Virus record (IMG/VR): IMGVR_UViG_3300022562_000309
Span: 1 to 41,095 of that record
DNA: 41,095 nucleotides
DNA from: a virus
Direction: 5' to 3' (one strand)
Every line of letters starts with the position of its first letter. Positions within the stretch are counted from its first letter, which is position 1. Of the stretch, positions 25,801 to 32,470 are shown piece after piece. The notes under the pieces were generated by a model. It saw nothing but the letters and a program-made list of their open reading frames with translations. It ran no database searches and was not told the origin of the DNA. A program made the position numbers and the translations under genes.

Positions 25801-27500
25801 TGGCTACCGAGTTCAGCACCGAGTTCGACCTTGCCACCCCGTTCGGCGGGTTGAAGGTCGACGGCGACGCGGCCAACCTCGACACGGAGAACGCTGGCGG
25901 GTCGACTGCGCCGACATCGCCGGGGCTCACGAACCGCACCGGGGCGTCTGGGTGGGAGTACGACACCGCCTTGGTGGCGTCGGGTACGGCGTCGATCTTC
26001 ACCGTCAACGGTGCCACTCTCACGTCGGTGTGGACGTACTCGCATGGCGTGGACAAGTCGCTGGCGTTCTACGAGCAGTGTTACTACGTCGGCTCGCTGC
26101 CAACCGCCGAAGTCATCATCGGGCAGATCAGGTCGACCGGCACCAACCGGGCGCAGATCACCCTCCAACCCACCGGGGCTATCCGCATCAAGGAGGGGAC
26201 CAGCGCCCGCGACTCCACAGTGGCCGGGTTCGTCGTCCCGAACCAGTGGGTGCGGTGGCAGTGGGGCATCGGCCAGTCGCCGGGCACGGCGCAGAACATG
26301 GAACTGCGGCTGTGGACTGATGCGACACCGGCCAACCTGTTCGTCGGTTCCCCGGCTGCCACGTTGCAGGGCACCTACACGCAGGGCACGTGGAACCAGT
26401 ACCGGCTGGGCATGATGTCCGGTGAGGCGATCACGGTCGGCATCGACCGGTTCATCGTGGACAACTCGACGTGGCCGTCCGGCGGCGGCGGCGGCAACCA
26501 GCTGCCGGTTGCGAACGCTGGCCCCGACCAGGACTCCCACATCTCCGGTGACCTGGTGACGTTGGATGGGACGGGCTCGTCCGACCCTGATGGCACGATT
26601 GCCTCGTATCTGTGGACGCAGACGGTGGGCAACCCGACGACGGTCACCCTGTCGAACAACGCTGTCGCCCAGCCGACGTTCACCTGCCCCTCGGGGTCGG
26701 GGTTCGCCCGGTTCTCCCTGGTCGTCACCGACAACGATGGGGGCGTGTCGCCAGCGGACACGGTGGACATCACGTGGTCGGCGGCGTCGGTGGGTAACCC
26801 GACCTCCGACTTCTACGAACTGTTCGAGGGTGGGGCCGACAACAACACGGTCACCAACCTGAACACTTCCTTCGACACGGTGGACGGTGGGTTCACGTTC
26901 ACCTCCGAGGACCCGGTTGGTGGGGGCGCGCTCGGCGTCGAGGTGACCGGCAACGGTGCGACACACCTGATGACCCACATCCTGCCCGGTGGGCTCACCG
27001 CCAACGCCTGCTACGTCGATGCGGTGTTCCAGATCGACAACCTGGCGAGCGGCCCGTACTACCTGTACCGGGTGGCTGACTCGGGGACGTTGCGGGCGTC
27101 GGTGCGGGTGAACACCAACGGCACCGTCGAGCAGCGGGACAACATCACCGCTGGCGGCACCCCCGCTGGCACCGTCCAGTCCGGCGTCCCGTTCCGGCTG
27201 GCGTGGCATCCGAACAACGGCGGCACGATGGAGGCGCGGCTGTTCACCGGGGCCAACGTGTTCTCCGACACTGGGTACACGTCAACGACCCGCACGATGA
27301 GCGCGGGCACGTTCGACCGCATCTCCATCGGCATCGCCGCCCCAGCCGCAGCCAGTGGCCGAATCGTTGTCGACTCCGTACAAGTCGACTACACCACGTG
27401 GCCGACTGCGTACACCGGGACCGTCCCCGACACCTACTCTGAACTGTACGAGATCGATGCAAACGGCGACTTCCTTCCGACCGTGATGGAACTGCTGTAG
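25800..27500 (+). CDS. Fibre protein with two LamG-like domains and a PKD domain
   Basis: A 566-residue, Thr/Ser/Gly-rich protein. Residues about 1-225 form a LamG/jelly-roll-like domain ending in FIVDNSTWPSGGGGG. Residues about 235-322 are a PKD domain (LPVANAGPDQDSHISGD, DGTGSSDPDGTIASYLW, SLVVTDNDGGVS). Residues about 330-545 are a second jelly-roll ending in VDSVQVDYTTWP. The two lectin-like domains are clearly related to each other (both end in VD-x-TTWP-like strands). Carbohydrate binding next to the depolymerase is likely. It overlaps the preceding stop by one base, and its stop overlaps the next GTG. Confidence 0.78.
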   Translation: MATEFSTEFDLATPFGGLKVDGDAANLDTENAGGSTAPTSPGLTNRTGASGWEYDTALVASGTASIFTVNGATLTSVWTYSHGVDKSLAFYEQCYYVGSLPTAEVIIGQIRSTGTNRAQITLQPTGAIRIKEGTSARDSTVAGFVVPNQWVRWQWGIGQSPGTAQNMELRLWTDATPANLFVGSPAATLQGTYTQGTWNQYRLGMMSGEAITVGIDRFIVDNSTWPSGGGGGNQLPVANAGPDQDSHISGDLVTLDGTGSSDPDGTIASYLWTQTVGNPTTVTLSNNAVAQPTFTCPSGSGFARFSLVVTDNDGGVSPADTVDITWSAASVGNPTSDFYELFEGGADNNTVTNLNTSFDTVDGGFTFTSEDPVGGGALGVEVTGNGATHLMTHILPGGLTANACYVDAVFQIDNLASGPYYLYRVADSGTLRASVRVNTNGTVEQRDNITAGGTPAGTVQSGVPFRLAWHPNNGGTMEARLFTGANVFSDTGYTSTTRTMSAGTFDRISIGIAAPAAASGRIVVDSVQVDYTTWPTAYTGTVPDTYSELYEIDANGDFLPTVMELL

Positions 27501-27880
27501 TGCCGTACGACGGACCGGAGAGGAGGCGCAGCGTGCCAACCAATGACGTGCTGTCGTCGAGGCTGGACGCCTTGGGAGCGAAGGTGGACGAGTTGGCTCG
27601 GGACATCCGCGAGGACATCACCAACCTGACTGCCGCTGTCGGGCACCTGTCGTTCGTGGACCAGCGGGTGCACGACATTGAGATCGCTGCGATGAAGGAA
27701 CTGATGCAGTTGAACCATCAGGCGCTGCTGGAACGGGCCGACGCTTTGCAGGCTGAGGTGGACGTGGAGCGTGAGCGGCGGTCGCTCAACTTCCGGCTCG
27801 CCGTGGGGGCGATCATCACCGGGGTGCTGTTCCCGCTGCTGGTGGGGTTGGCGATCTACTCCATCACCACGGGAGACTAG
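27500..27880 (+). CDS. Coiled-coil protein with C-terminal membrane segment (lysis-associated)
   Basis: A 126-residue protein starting with GTG overlapping the upstream stop. A basic N-terminus (GPERRRSVPT) is followed by a long coiled coil (LDALGAKVDELARDIREDI through ALQAEVDVERERR) and a single membrane helix at about 98-118 (AVGAIITGVLFPLLVGLAIY). Its place directly before the endolysin and holin suggests a lysis accessory protein (spanin-like, second holin or regulator). An alternative start at ATG 27545 lacks an obvious ribosome-binding site. Confidence 0.7.
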   Translation: MPYDGPERRRSVPTNDVLSSRLDALGAKVDELARDIREDITNLTAAVGHLSFVDQRVHDIEIAAMKELMQLNHQALLERADALQAEVDVERERRSLNFRLAVGAIITGVLFPLLVGLAIYSITTGD

Positions 27881-27888
27881 GAGGAGAC

Positions 27889-28440
27889 ATGGCTTGGTTG
27901 TGCGATGCGGGTGTGACGCTGCGGAAGCAGATCGATGCCCGCTGGCCGGACCGTGACAAGCGGTCGGATGGGTGGATTGGTGACTCGAACCACACCACCG
28001 GAGACCACGTGCCCGACCTAGGCTCGAGCCCGTCCGGGTGTGTGCGCGCCATCGACGTTGATGAGGACTTGCTCGGCCCGCAGGCAGCGAAGGTGGACCC
28101 CGACGCTGCGGACCGGTTGGTGAAGCAGCTGGCCGCGTACGCCCGTGAGGGTCTCGACGGTGGCCGGTTGAAGTACATCATCTTCGAGGGCCGCATCTAC
28201 TCGGGCACCTACCGGGACCGCTTCTGGCTGCCTCGCCCGTTCTCGGGGGACCCGCACACCACGCACATCCACATCTCGTTCGAGCCGAGGGGCGACCATC
28301 GTGGGGGGAAGTTCGAGTTGCCGATCTTCTACGCCAAGCGGCGTCGATGGTTGTCCCGTCAGATCAGGAAAACGCGGGGAAGGCTCCGCGCCTACATTGC
28401 CCGGCGCAAGGCGCTGCCGGGGTCAGGGAAGGGGAAGTGA
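27889..28440 (+). CDS. Endolysin, M15-type peptidase
   Basis: A 183-residue enzyme that cleaves peptidoglycan stem peptides at the end of infection. Motifs of M15-family phage endolysins are clear: SDGWIGDSNHTTGDHVPD (27-44) with H40, CVRAIDVDED with D56, and HIH (126-128); together they supply the zinc ligands and catalytic residues. The C-terminal 40 residues are strongly basic (KRRRWLSRQIRKTRGRLR), which may bind the anionic wall. There is no signal peptide, so holin-dependent export is expected. TAGGAGGAGA precedes the ATG. The stop overlaps the holin start. Confidence 0.88.
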   Translation: MAWLCDAGVTLRKQIDARWPDRDKRSDGWIGDSNHTTGDHVPDLGSSPSGCVRAIDVDEDLLGPQAAKVDPDAADRLVKQLAAYAREGLDGGRLKYIIFEGRIYSGTYRDRFWLPRPFSGDPHTTHIHISFEPRGDHRGGKFELPIFYAKRRRWLSRQIRKTRGRLRAYIARRKALPGSGKGK

Positions 28441-28616
28441 TGAGTGAGGAAACCAGAGGTGTGATCTACCGGGTGGTGACCGCTCTGCTGGCGGCTGCCG
28501 TCGTGTACGGCTTCGTCAACGAGGAGCAGTCGGCGGCGATCACCGCTGCGGTGGGTGCGCTCACGGCCCTGCTGGCGTCGTTCAACACGTCGTGGCGTAA
28601 GGGAGGCAGCGAATGA
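28440..28616 (+). CDS. Holin, two membrane segments
   Basis: A 58-residue membrane protein starting on the endolysin stop codon (TGATG). Two hydrophobic helices, about residues 10-27 (YRVVTALLAAAVVYGFV) and 32-48 (AAITAAVGALTALLASF), are joined by a short acidic turn (NEEQS). The charged C-terminus is SWRKGGSE. This is the size and topology of small actinophage holins. It would form the membrane lesions that release the neighbouring endolysin. Confidence 0.82.
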   Translation: MSEETRGVIYRVVTALLAAAVVYGFVNEEQSAAITAAVGALTALLASFNTSWRKGGSE

Positions 28617-28780
28617 TGTCGACCGCTGACCTGGCCCGCACCTACGGGATGGCTGAGAAGAACGTGATCGACGCCATCGCCAGCAAGGACGACGCCGACG
28701 CGATAGCCAAGAAGTACGGCATCGCGCCGGTTGTCGCCGCTGCGCTGGTTGGGTCGAGGAAGGCCCGGAAGAAGAAGTAG
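28613..28780 (+). CDS. Small protein after the holin
   Basis: A 55-residue gene, last of the rightward arm, with ATG overlapping the holin stop (ATGA; a second ATG is at 28616). It contains two similar helical segments (YGMAEKNVIDAIASKDDADAIAKKYG) reminiscent of an HTH or UBA-like fold and ends in a basic tail (SRKARKKK). Function is unknown; it may regulate lysis. The stop is followed directly by the palindrome at the convergent gene boundary. Confidence 0.65.
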   Translation: MMSTADLARTYGMAEKNVIDAIASKDDADAIAKKYGIAPVVAAALVGSRKARKKK

Positions 28781-28799
28781 GTGTTCACTGGGTGAACAC
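28781..28799. terminator. Palindrome copy 5 at the convergent boundary; possible bidirectional terminator
   Basis: GTGTTCAC (28781-28788) pairs with GTGAACAC (28792-28799) around TGG. It contains the 15-bp dispersed palindrome at 28783-28797 and exactly fills the gap between the rightward stop (28780) and the leftward stop (28800). Confidence 0.7.
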
Positions 28800-28994
28800 T
28801 CACCCGGCGCACACCTTCCAGTGGTCGTTCGCTGCCCGGTCGAGTGAGGCGTCGGTGTGCTGGCCCTTACTCGGCCCCGAACGGGAGGGTGTCGGAGTCC
28901 ACTTCTTCCCGCACGACCAGCACTCCATCGTGTGCGGGGGCTGCGCGTCTTGGACGATCAGCCGAAGCTTTGCGTCTTGTCTGACGACGGCCAT
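28800..28994 (-). CDS. Small zinc-finger-like protein
   Basis: A 64-residue leftward gene, the last of its arm. The start at 28994 is preceded by GGGAGG at the right distance. MECWSCGKKW gives a CxxC pair, and the C-terminus has HWKVC, so a C-C-H-C zinc site is plausible. It overlaps gene 28867-29079 in another frame. The strong ribosome-binding site favours it being real. Confidence 0.55.
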   Translation of the reverse strand: MAVVRQDAKLRLIVQDAQPPHTMECWSCGKKWTPTPSRSGPSKGQHTDASLDRAANDHWKVCAG

Positions 28995-29079
28995 CGTGGC
29001 CTCCCGTGTGCCTGCATTCGGTTCCTTCATACACCCCGCACTCGGTACAGGGGGTGGACGTGGTGGTCACGTCACTCAT
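28867..29079 (-). CDS. Possible small Cys/His protein, overlapping reading frame
   Basis: A 70-residue ORF whose ATG overlaps the upstream stop as ATGAGTGA, the usual arrangement in this arm. The N-terminus has PCTECGVYEGTECRH, a possible zinc site. The rest is Arg-rich and could be a shadow of gene 28800-28994, with which it overlaps by 128 bases. Only one of the two may be expressed over the shared part. Confidence 0.4.
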   Translation of the reverse strand: MSDVTTTSTPCTECGVYEGTECRHTGGHDGRRQTRRKASADRPRRAAPAHDGVLVVREEVDSDTLPFGAE

Positions 29080-29254
29080 CGCCGCTCACCCTCATGAACA
29101 TGCGGAACTCAAACCAGCAGCGGGGGCACAAGTCCCACTCGTCTTTGCCGGTCATGTGGTAGTGGCCGACCTTCTGGAATGACGCCATGAACTCGACGTC
29201 CTGGGTGGTGTCGCCGCACCTGTCGCAGCGCAGCGTCGGAACATCAACCCTCAT
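29072..29254 (-). CDS. Zinc-ribbon protein
   Basis: A 60-residue protein with two clean CxxC knuckles, LRCDRCGD and DLCPRCWFE, about 35 residues apart, a compact zinc ribbon. The start at 29254 lies within the end of gene 29244-29489. Function is unknown; such ribbons in phage early regions often bind nucleic acid or host proteins. Confidence 0.7.
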   Translation of the reverse strand: MRVDVPTLRCDRCGDTTQDVEFMASFQKVGHYHMTGKDEWDLCPRCWFEFRMFMRVSGDE

Positions 29255-29489
29255 CGCTGCTCACCTGCTCTGCCCGCGCCCGCAGCCACTTGCGGAAAGG
29301 TTCAGCCAACGCGGACGAATCGTCCACACTGTAGATGTCGTTGGCGGCTTCGCGGAGTGCCCGCGCCGCTATCTGCGGGGCCACCGCGTCCAGGACGGCG
29401 CGGACAGCAGCCCTCCGCTCCACTTCGTCCAGTGGTGACCCGCGCAGGGCCGCAACCCCAGCGGTCACGTCGTCGGTGTACGCGGTCAT
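29244..29489 (-). CDS. Small helical early protein
   Basis: An 81-residue acidic, Ala-rich helical protein (DDVTAGVAALRGSPLDEVERRAAVRAVLDAVAPQI). ATG 29489 overlaps the stop of the upstream membrane peptide (ATGA) and is preferred to 29498. No recognised family. Confidence 0.6.
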   Translation of the reverse strand: MTAYTDDVTAGVAALRGSPLDEVERRAAVRAVLDAVAPQIAARALREAANDIYSVDDSSALAEPFRKWLRARAEQVSSDEG

Positions 29490-29578
29490 CCGAACCACAG
29501 CCCAAGGGTGAGGGCGAGGCAGAACCCGGTGACGAACCCGGCAGCCCAGATCGCCCAGCCCTCCTGGTTGCGCGTCAC
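29486..29578 (-). CDS. 30-residue single-pass membrane peptide
   Basis: Starts with GTG overlapping the upstream stop (GTGA) and ends overlapping the next ATG. The peptide is TRNQEGW followed by one membrane helix (AIWAAGFVTGFCLALTLGLW). Too short for standard gene calling, but the exact overlaps on both sides support it. Confidence 0.5.
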   Translation of the reverse strand: MTRNQEGWAIWAAGFVTGFCLALTLGLWFG

Positions 29579-29727
29579 GACCACCACCTCCACACCCGCT
29601 TGAGGTGGTCGAGCATCGTCACCGGCTGGTAGACGCCGCCGTCGATCACCGTCATCCGTGCGTCCCACGGCATCTCAATCACCGCCCCATCCTGCGGCCC
29701 CCCGAGAAGCTGCACCTGCTGAGGCAT
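29575..29727 (-). CDS. Small early protein (GGPQDG motif)
   Basis: A 50-residue protein with start at 29727, two bases after the nuclease stop. The N-terminal VQLLGGPQDGAVIEMP pattern followed by a beta segment and WRWW is a recurring small actinophage protein, from memory, of unknown function. Confidence 0.6.
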   Translation of the reverse strand: MPQQVQLLGGPQDGAVIEMPWDARMTVIDGGVYQPVTMLDHLKRVWRWWS

Positions 29728-29729
29728 GG

Positions 29730-30713
29730 TCACCCTTTCTTGAGTCGTCGGATGTTGAGCCGGTCGTACCCGTTGCGGAACGTGGCGGGCAGTTCGGTGG
29801 CGTTGACGTGGGTCCACTTCACGGTGACCTCGCCGGTCGAACCTTGCACTCCGGTCAGTTCGGCCTTGGCCTCGTCCTTGAGGGCCTCGTTCTCCTTGAT
29901 GGCGGCGTGCGCCGTGAGGTACTGGTCGAGCATGTCCTTGATGTGCGGGTCGGTGATGAGCCCACCCTCCACAGTCAGGTCGTCGGCCCGGCATGAGGTG
30001 AAGAACCTGCAGGAGGTCTCGCAGAACTGGATGGGCTTGTCCCGCATGGCGACCTCGCCGGTCTTGACGGCGTAGGCCACGTCCTCAAGCCACTGGTCTG
30101 CGGCCACCACGTCGAGCATGTCGAACACCTTGGCGTGGACGACGGGGTTCGGGTCACGGCCGGACCGGTCGAAGTAGACCAGGGCGACGATGACCTCATC
30201 CAGTGGGACCTCGAGGAGGCCCGCCTGGTGCAGCCCGAGCGCGTAGATGGACACCTGCCACCACTGCTGTTCACTGGGTGAACCCCTGCGGATGGTGGCC
30301 AGGCCGTCCTTCGACTTCCAGTCCGGCACGATGCCGTACTTGGGGAACGCTGCGTCGGGGTGGCCCCGCACCTCGAACCCGGACGGCATGGTGGTGGTGA
30401 TGCCACCTTCCCCGTCCTCGAAGGTGAGCAGATCATCGTCGGACAGGGCGAGGCCGGCATCGATGGCGCTGGTCATGGCCTGGTCGATGACGTGGTGCAG
30501 GGCGGTGCCCACGGTGGCAGCCCACGTGGGCGGGTCGTCGGTGAACTCCTCGCCCACGATGAGCCGCCGCACGTACTCCCGGCAGAAGCCAACGTCGGAA
30601 GCTCCGACCTCCCGTCGTTCGGTCTGCTGGCTGCGCGGCCGTGAGGTGGACCAGAGGTCGATGGCTGCGGCGACGTGTTCGGTGAGCGCCTTGATCTTCG
30701 TGTCGGTGTCCAT
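29730..30713 (-). CDS. Cas4/RecB-type exonuclease with iron-sulfur cysteines
   Basis: A 327-residue PD-(D/E)XK nuclease. Counting from ATG 30713, GHPD (D120), PDWKSKD (D131, K133) and QVSIYALGL (Q153, Y157) make up RecB motifs II, III and the following QxxxY. Cysteines C44, C231, C235 and C241 have the one-plus-three arrangement of the 4Fe-4S cluster in Cas4 and AddB-type nucleases. It probably resects DNA ends to give single strands for the annealing protein encoded immediately upstream (TGATG overlap). GTG 30716 is a less likely start. A dispersed palindrome (30269-30283) lies inside the gene, near the QxxxY motif (GSPSEQQ). No CRISPR array or other cas gene is present, so this is a recombination nuclease. 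Confidence 0.85.
   Translation of the reverse strand: MDTDTKIKALTEHVAAAIDLWSTSRPRSQQTERREVGASDVGFCREYVRRLIVGEEFTDDPPTWAATVGTALHHVIDQAMTSAIDAGLALSDDDLLTFEDGEGGITTTMPSGFEVRGHPDAAFPKYGIVPDWKSKDGLATIRRGSPSEQQWWQVSIYALGLHQAGLLEVPLDEVIVALVYFDRSGRDPNPVVHAKVFDMLDVVAADQWLEDVAYAVKTGEVAMRDKPIQFCETSCRFFTSCRADDLTVEGGLITDPHIKDMLDQYLTAHAAIKENEALKDEAKAELTGVQGSTGEVTVKWTHVNATELPATFRNGYDRLNIRRLKKG
30269..30283. repeat. Dispersed palindrome copy 6 (sense centre CCA)
   Basis: GTTCACTGGGTGAAC on the plus strand, inside the Cas4-like nuclease gene. Here it is read in a different frame (G-S-P-S-E) from the copies encoding VHxVN. Confidence 0.9.
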
Positions 30714-31300
30714 CACGCGCTCTCCTCGTAGGACTCGCTGGTGTCGGGGTCGTGCTCGACCGGCACGTCGTCGATCACGGTGTCGCTGCTCAGGGCGTCA
30801 GGCTTGGCCAGTTCGGCACCGTCGACGAGGGTGCCGCGCACCACCGGGCCTGGGTCTCGGGGGTCGTGGCCCTTGACGTAGAGGCCGAGGCCGAACTGGT
30901 CTCCGAGGTTGACGGCGCACCGCTTGAGGGCTTGCGACTCGGCGGTCTTGATCGCCATATCGTGCGCGTCGCCGTGCTTGAAGTCGGGCATGGTCGACTC
31001 GCCGACCGCTGCCTCGGTGTAGGAGCAGCGGGTGTACCCGTCGCTGCCGTGGATGGTGAGCCGGACGATGGCCCGGTACGCCACCTTGCGGGCGGGCTTG
31101 CCCGCTCGGGTGGTGGTCTCCTGGTCGTGGATGAGGGTCAGGTCGGTCAGGTCGGCCGACCATCCGGTGAACCCGAAGATGCGGGACAGGTGGGCTCGCA
31201 CGTCGTAGGCGGCGAGGTGACTCATCCCGTCGAGGACCATCACCCGTGACGGGTGGATGGGCTTGAGCAACTGGTCGATCTGTTCGCTGGTGAGCGACAT
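30713..31300 (-). CDS. Rad52-type single-strand annealing protein
   Basis: A 195-residue protein of the Rad52/22 recombinase family. The hallmark C-terminal core is the run AVGESTMPDFKHGDAHDMAI followed by KTAESQALKRCAVNLGDQFG. The N-terminal part has HLSRIFGFTGWSADL, which is also family-like. It anneals complementary strands during recombination-dependent replication or repair. Start 31300 was chosen for the strong GGAGGAAGGA just upstream; an in-frame extension to 31411 would run through the palindrome and hairpins. It is first in the unit with the Cas4-like nuclease, and the leader carries two hairpins and a palindrome. Confidence 0.88.
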   Translation of the reverse strand: MSLTSEQIDQLLKPIHPSRVMVLDGMSHLAAYDVRAHLSRIFGFTGWSADLTDLTLIHDQETTTRAGKPARKVAYRAIVRLTIHGSDGYTRCSYTEAAVGESTMPDFKHGDAHDMAIKTAESQALKRCAVNLGDQFGLGLYVKGHDPRDPGPVVRGTLVDGAELAKPDALSSDTVIDDVPVEHDPDTSESYEESA

Positions 31301-31327
31301 GGTGCGTTCCTTCCTCCATTGGTGGGC

Positions 31328-31342
31328 GTTCACTGGGTGAAC
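31328..31342. repeat. Dispersed palindrome copy 7 (sense centre CCA)
   Basis: GTTCACTGGGTGAAC in the leader of the Rad52-like gene, about 13 bases upstream of its ribosome-binding site and abutting the 31342-31378 hairpin. Confidence 0.9.
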
Positions 31343-31378
31343 ACCCCGGCCCCCAGGGGGGATTGAGGGGCCGGGGTG
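31342..31378. terminator. Strong hairpin in the recombination-operon leader (terminator or attenuator)
   Basis: CACCCCGGCCCC (31342-31353) pairs perfectly with GGGGCCGGGGTG (31367-31378), giving a 12-bp stem with a 13-base loop. It lies between the candidate leftward promoter at 31433 and the Rad52-like start. It may stop readthrough from upstream or act as an attenuator. Confidence 0.7.
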
Positions 31379-31397
31379 CGCTCTCACCAGTGAACAC

Positions 31398-31420
31398 TGG
31401 GGGTCCGACACAAACCCCCA
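31398..31420. terminator. Second hairpin in the same leader
   Basis: TGGGGGT (31398-31404) pairs with ACCCCCA (31414-31420), a 7-bp stem with a 9-base loop, just inside the candidate leftward promoter. Confidence 0.5.
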
Positions 31421-31432
31421 CTCTCAACTACT

Positions 31433-31451
31433 ATTCTATCAGGCATGTCAA
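31433..31451 (-). promoter_or_regulatory. Candidate leftward promoter (shared 19-bp motif, copy A)
   Basis: On the minus strand it reads TTGACATGCCTGATAGAAT, with extended -10 TGA-TAGAAT. It differs at only 2 of 19 positions from the motif at 37480-37498. It would drive the Rad52/Cas4 unit with a leader of about 125 bases. On the plus strand TATTCT (31432-31437) lies 7 bases before ATG 31445 and could give a leaderless rightward mRNA, so the site may be bidirectional. Confidence 0.5.
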
Positions 31452-31786
31452 ACGTGCGAGCACTCCAACTCATCACCTCCGAACTCGAGCGGGCACTCGA
31501 CCAGATCACCGACCCGGTGGCGTTGATGCCCGCCGTCGACGCCGTTCGTGCCGACCTGGCCGTCATCCTGACCGCTGCGCTGCGACGAGCTGCGGTCAGC
31601 GCGTGCGAGCAGGGGCGGCTGGATGACCTGGCTCAGGCGACGTGGCGGTCTCGCCGCTACCTGAACCGGATGGTCGAGCACGTCGAGCGTGCGCCCACGT
31701 CCCGACCGACCGACCGGGTTCTCGATGTCATCAGCCGGAATCATCTGGACCTCTCCGACCTAGCGCGGCTGCGGGGGCAGGACTGA
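31445..31786 (+). CDS. Isolated rightward gene in the leftward arm; HTH-like regulator candidate
   Basis: A 113-residue helical protein, the only rightward gene between 28800 and 40064. A helical N-terminus (ELERALDQITDPVALMPAVDAV) is followed by SACEQGRLDDLAQATWRSRRYLNRMVE, which has the spacing of a helix-turn-helix. There is no ribosome-binding site; TATTCT lies 7 bases upstream of the ATG, consistent with leaderless translation common in Actinobacteria. It overlaps the HNH gene tail to tail by 56 bases. An isolated, oppositely oriented, self-promoted gene facing an early operon is the classic layout for a regulator. The function is inferred. Confidence 0.6.
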   Translation: MSNVRALQLITSELERALDQITDPVALMPAVDAVRADLAVILTAALRRAAVSACEQGRLDDLAQATWRSRRYLNRMVEHVERAPTSRPTDRVLDVISRNHLDLSDLARLRGQD

Positions 31787-32099
31787 CCTCGCCCTGGTCG
31801 CCGAGGTAGACCGTCCCGTACCGGAGGTGGACCGGCACCTGCGCCGGGTCCTCGGTCTGCCGGACCAGCCATCCGGCGTTCCGCGCCACCTCCCGGTGTA
31901 TCTCGATTAGGCCACGGTGGCAGGCCCCGCACACGTGGAGCAGGTTGGACGGCAGGTTGGTCGCTGGCTTGCGGCTCCCGCCCATGCCTCTCGGCCTGCG
32001 GTGGTGGACCTCGCTGGCCTTCCCCCCACCGCACACCTCGCACCGGCCCTTGCTCCGCTCGGCCAGCACCTTCCGGGTGCGGGTGGACACGCCGCTCAC
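31731..32099 (-). CDS. HNH endonuclease
   Basis: A 122-residue HNH nuclease. CEVC (C20, C23), VHHRRPRGMGGSR (H32, H33), N52 in SNLLHVC and CGACH (C57, C60, H61) supply the structural zinc site and the beta-beta-alpha metal catalytic site. Small free-standing phage HNH enzymes either assist packaging or act as DNA-nicking or homing enzymes. It lies in the early arm, away from terminase. Its start overlaps the upstream stop (ATGA) and its 3' end overlaps the rightward gene 31445-31786. Confidence 0.85.
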   Translation of the reverse strand: MSGVSTRTRKVLAERSKGRCEVCGGGKASEVHHRRPRGMGGSRKPATNLPSNLLHVCGACHRGLIEIHREVARNAGWLVRQTEDPAQVPVHLRYGTVYLGDQGEVSPAPAAALGRRGPDDSG

Positions 32100-32470
32100 G
32101 ATGCCCGCAGGACGCGCTGTGAGCGCCCTGAGCGCCCTTTCCTGCGCTCACCCGTGTCGACCAGCAGACCCAGCCTCACAAGGTCGCTGACGCGCTTCCA
32201 CGCCCCGTCTGCGGGGGTGTACCCGGCGGCTTCGGCTGCCTCCTCGGCGGTGAACCACGCCCCGAACCGGTACTGGGCGAGCAGCCTGGCCTGCATGGCC
32301 CTGGCATCCGACACCCGTGCGGCGGCGTCCTTCGACGTGTCAGGGTCGCTGCTCCTAGCGTGTGACGCCGGGTCGAACAGTGTCTCCTGGTCTGGCTGGT
32401 GACAGTTGCATCGACACTGCTGCGACGCGCACAGCCGGTGCAGCCTGTTCACACATTGGGTGCTCCTCAT
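32096..32470 (-). CDS. Winged-helix-like DNA-binding protein with Cys-rich N-terminus
   Basis: A 124-residue protein. Start 32470 has GGGAGGAGGAG upstream and overlaps the previous stop. The N-terminus is Cys/His-rich (CVNRLHRLCASQQCRCNCHQ) and may bind zinc. The middle (SSDPDTSKDAAARVSDARAM) and C-terminus (GAWFTAEEAAEAAGYTPADG, WKRVSDLVRLGLLVDTGERR) match the winged-helix pattern widespread in phage early proteins, with the wing at the basic end. Likely a DNA-binding regulator or replication accessory factor. Confidence 0.65.
   Translation of the reverse strand: MRSTQCVNRLHRLCASQQCRCNCHQPDQETLFDPASHARSSDPDTSKDAAARVSDARAMQARLLAQYRFGAWFTAEEAAEAAGYTPADGAWKRVSDLVRLGLLVDTGERRKGRSGRSQRVLRAS

Noticed and set aside
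31445-31786. Integrase, excisionase or classical repressor evidence for a temperate lifestyle
   Set aside because: No tyrosine or serine recombinase motifs or attachment-site core were found anywhere. Gene 31445-31786 is only a candidate regulator, so lifestyle is left open.
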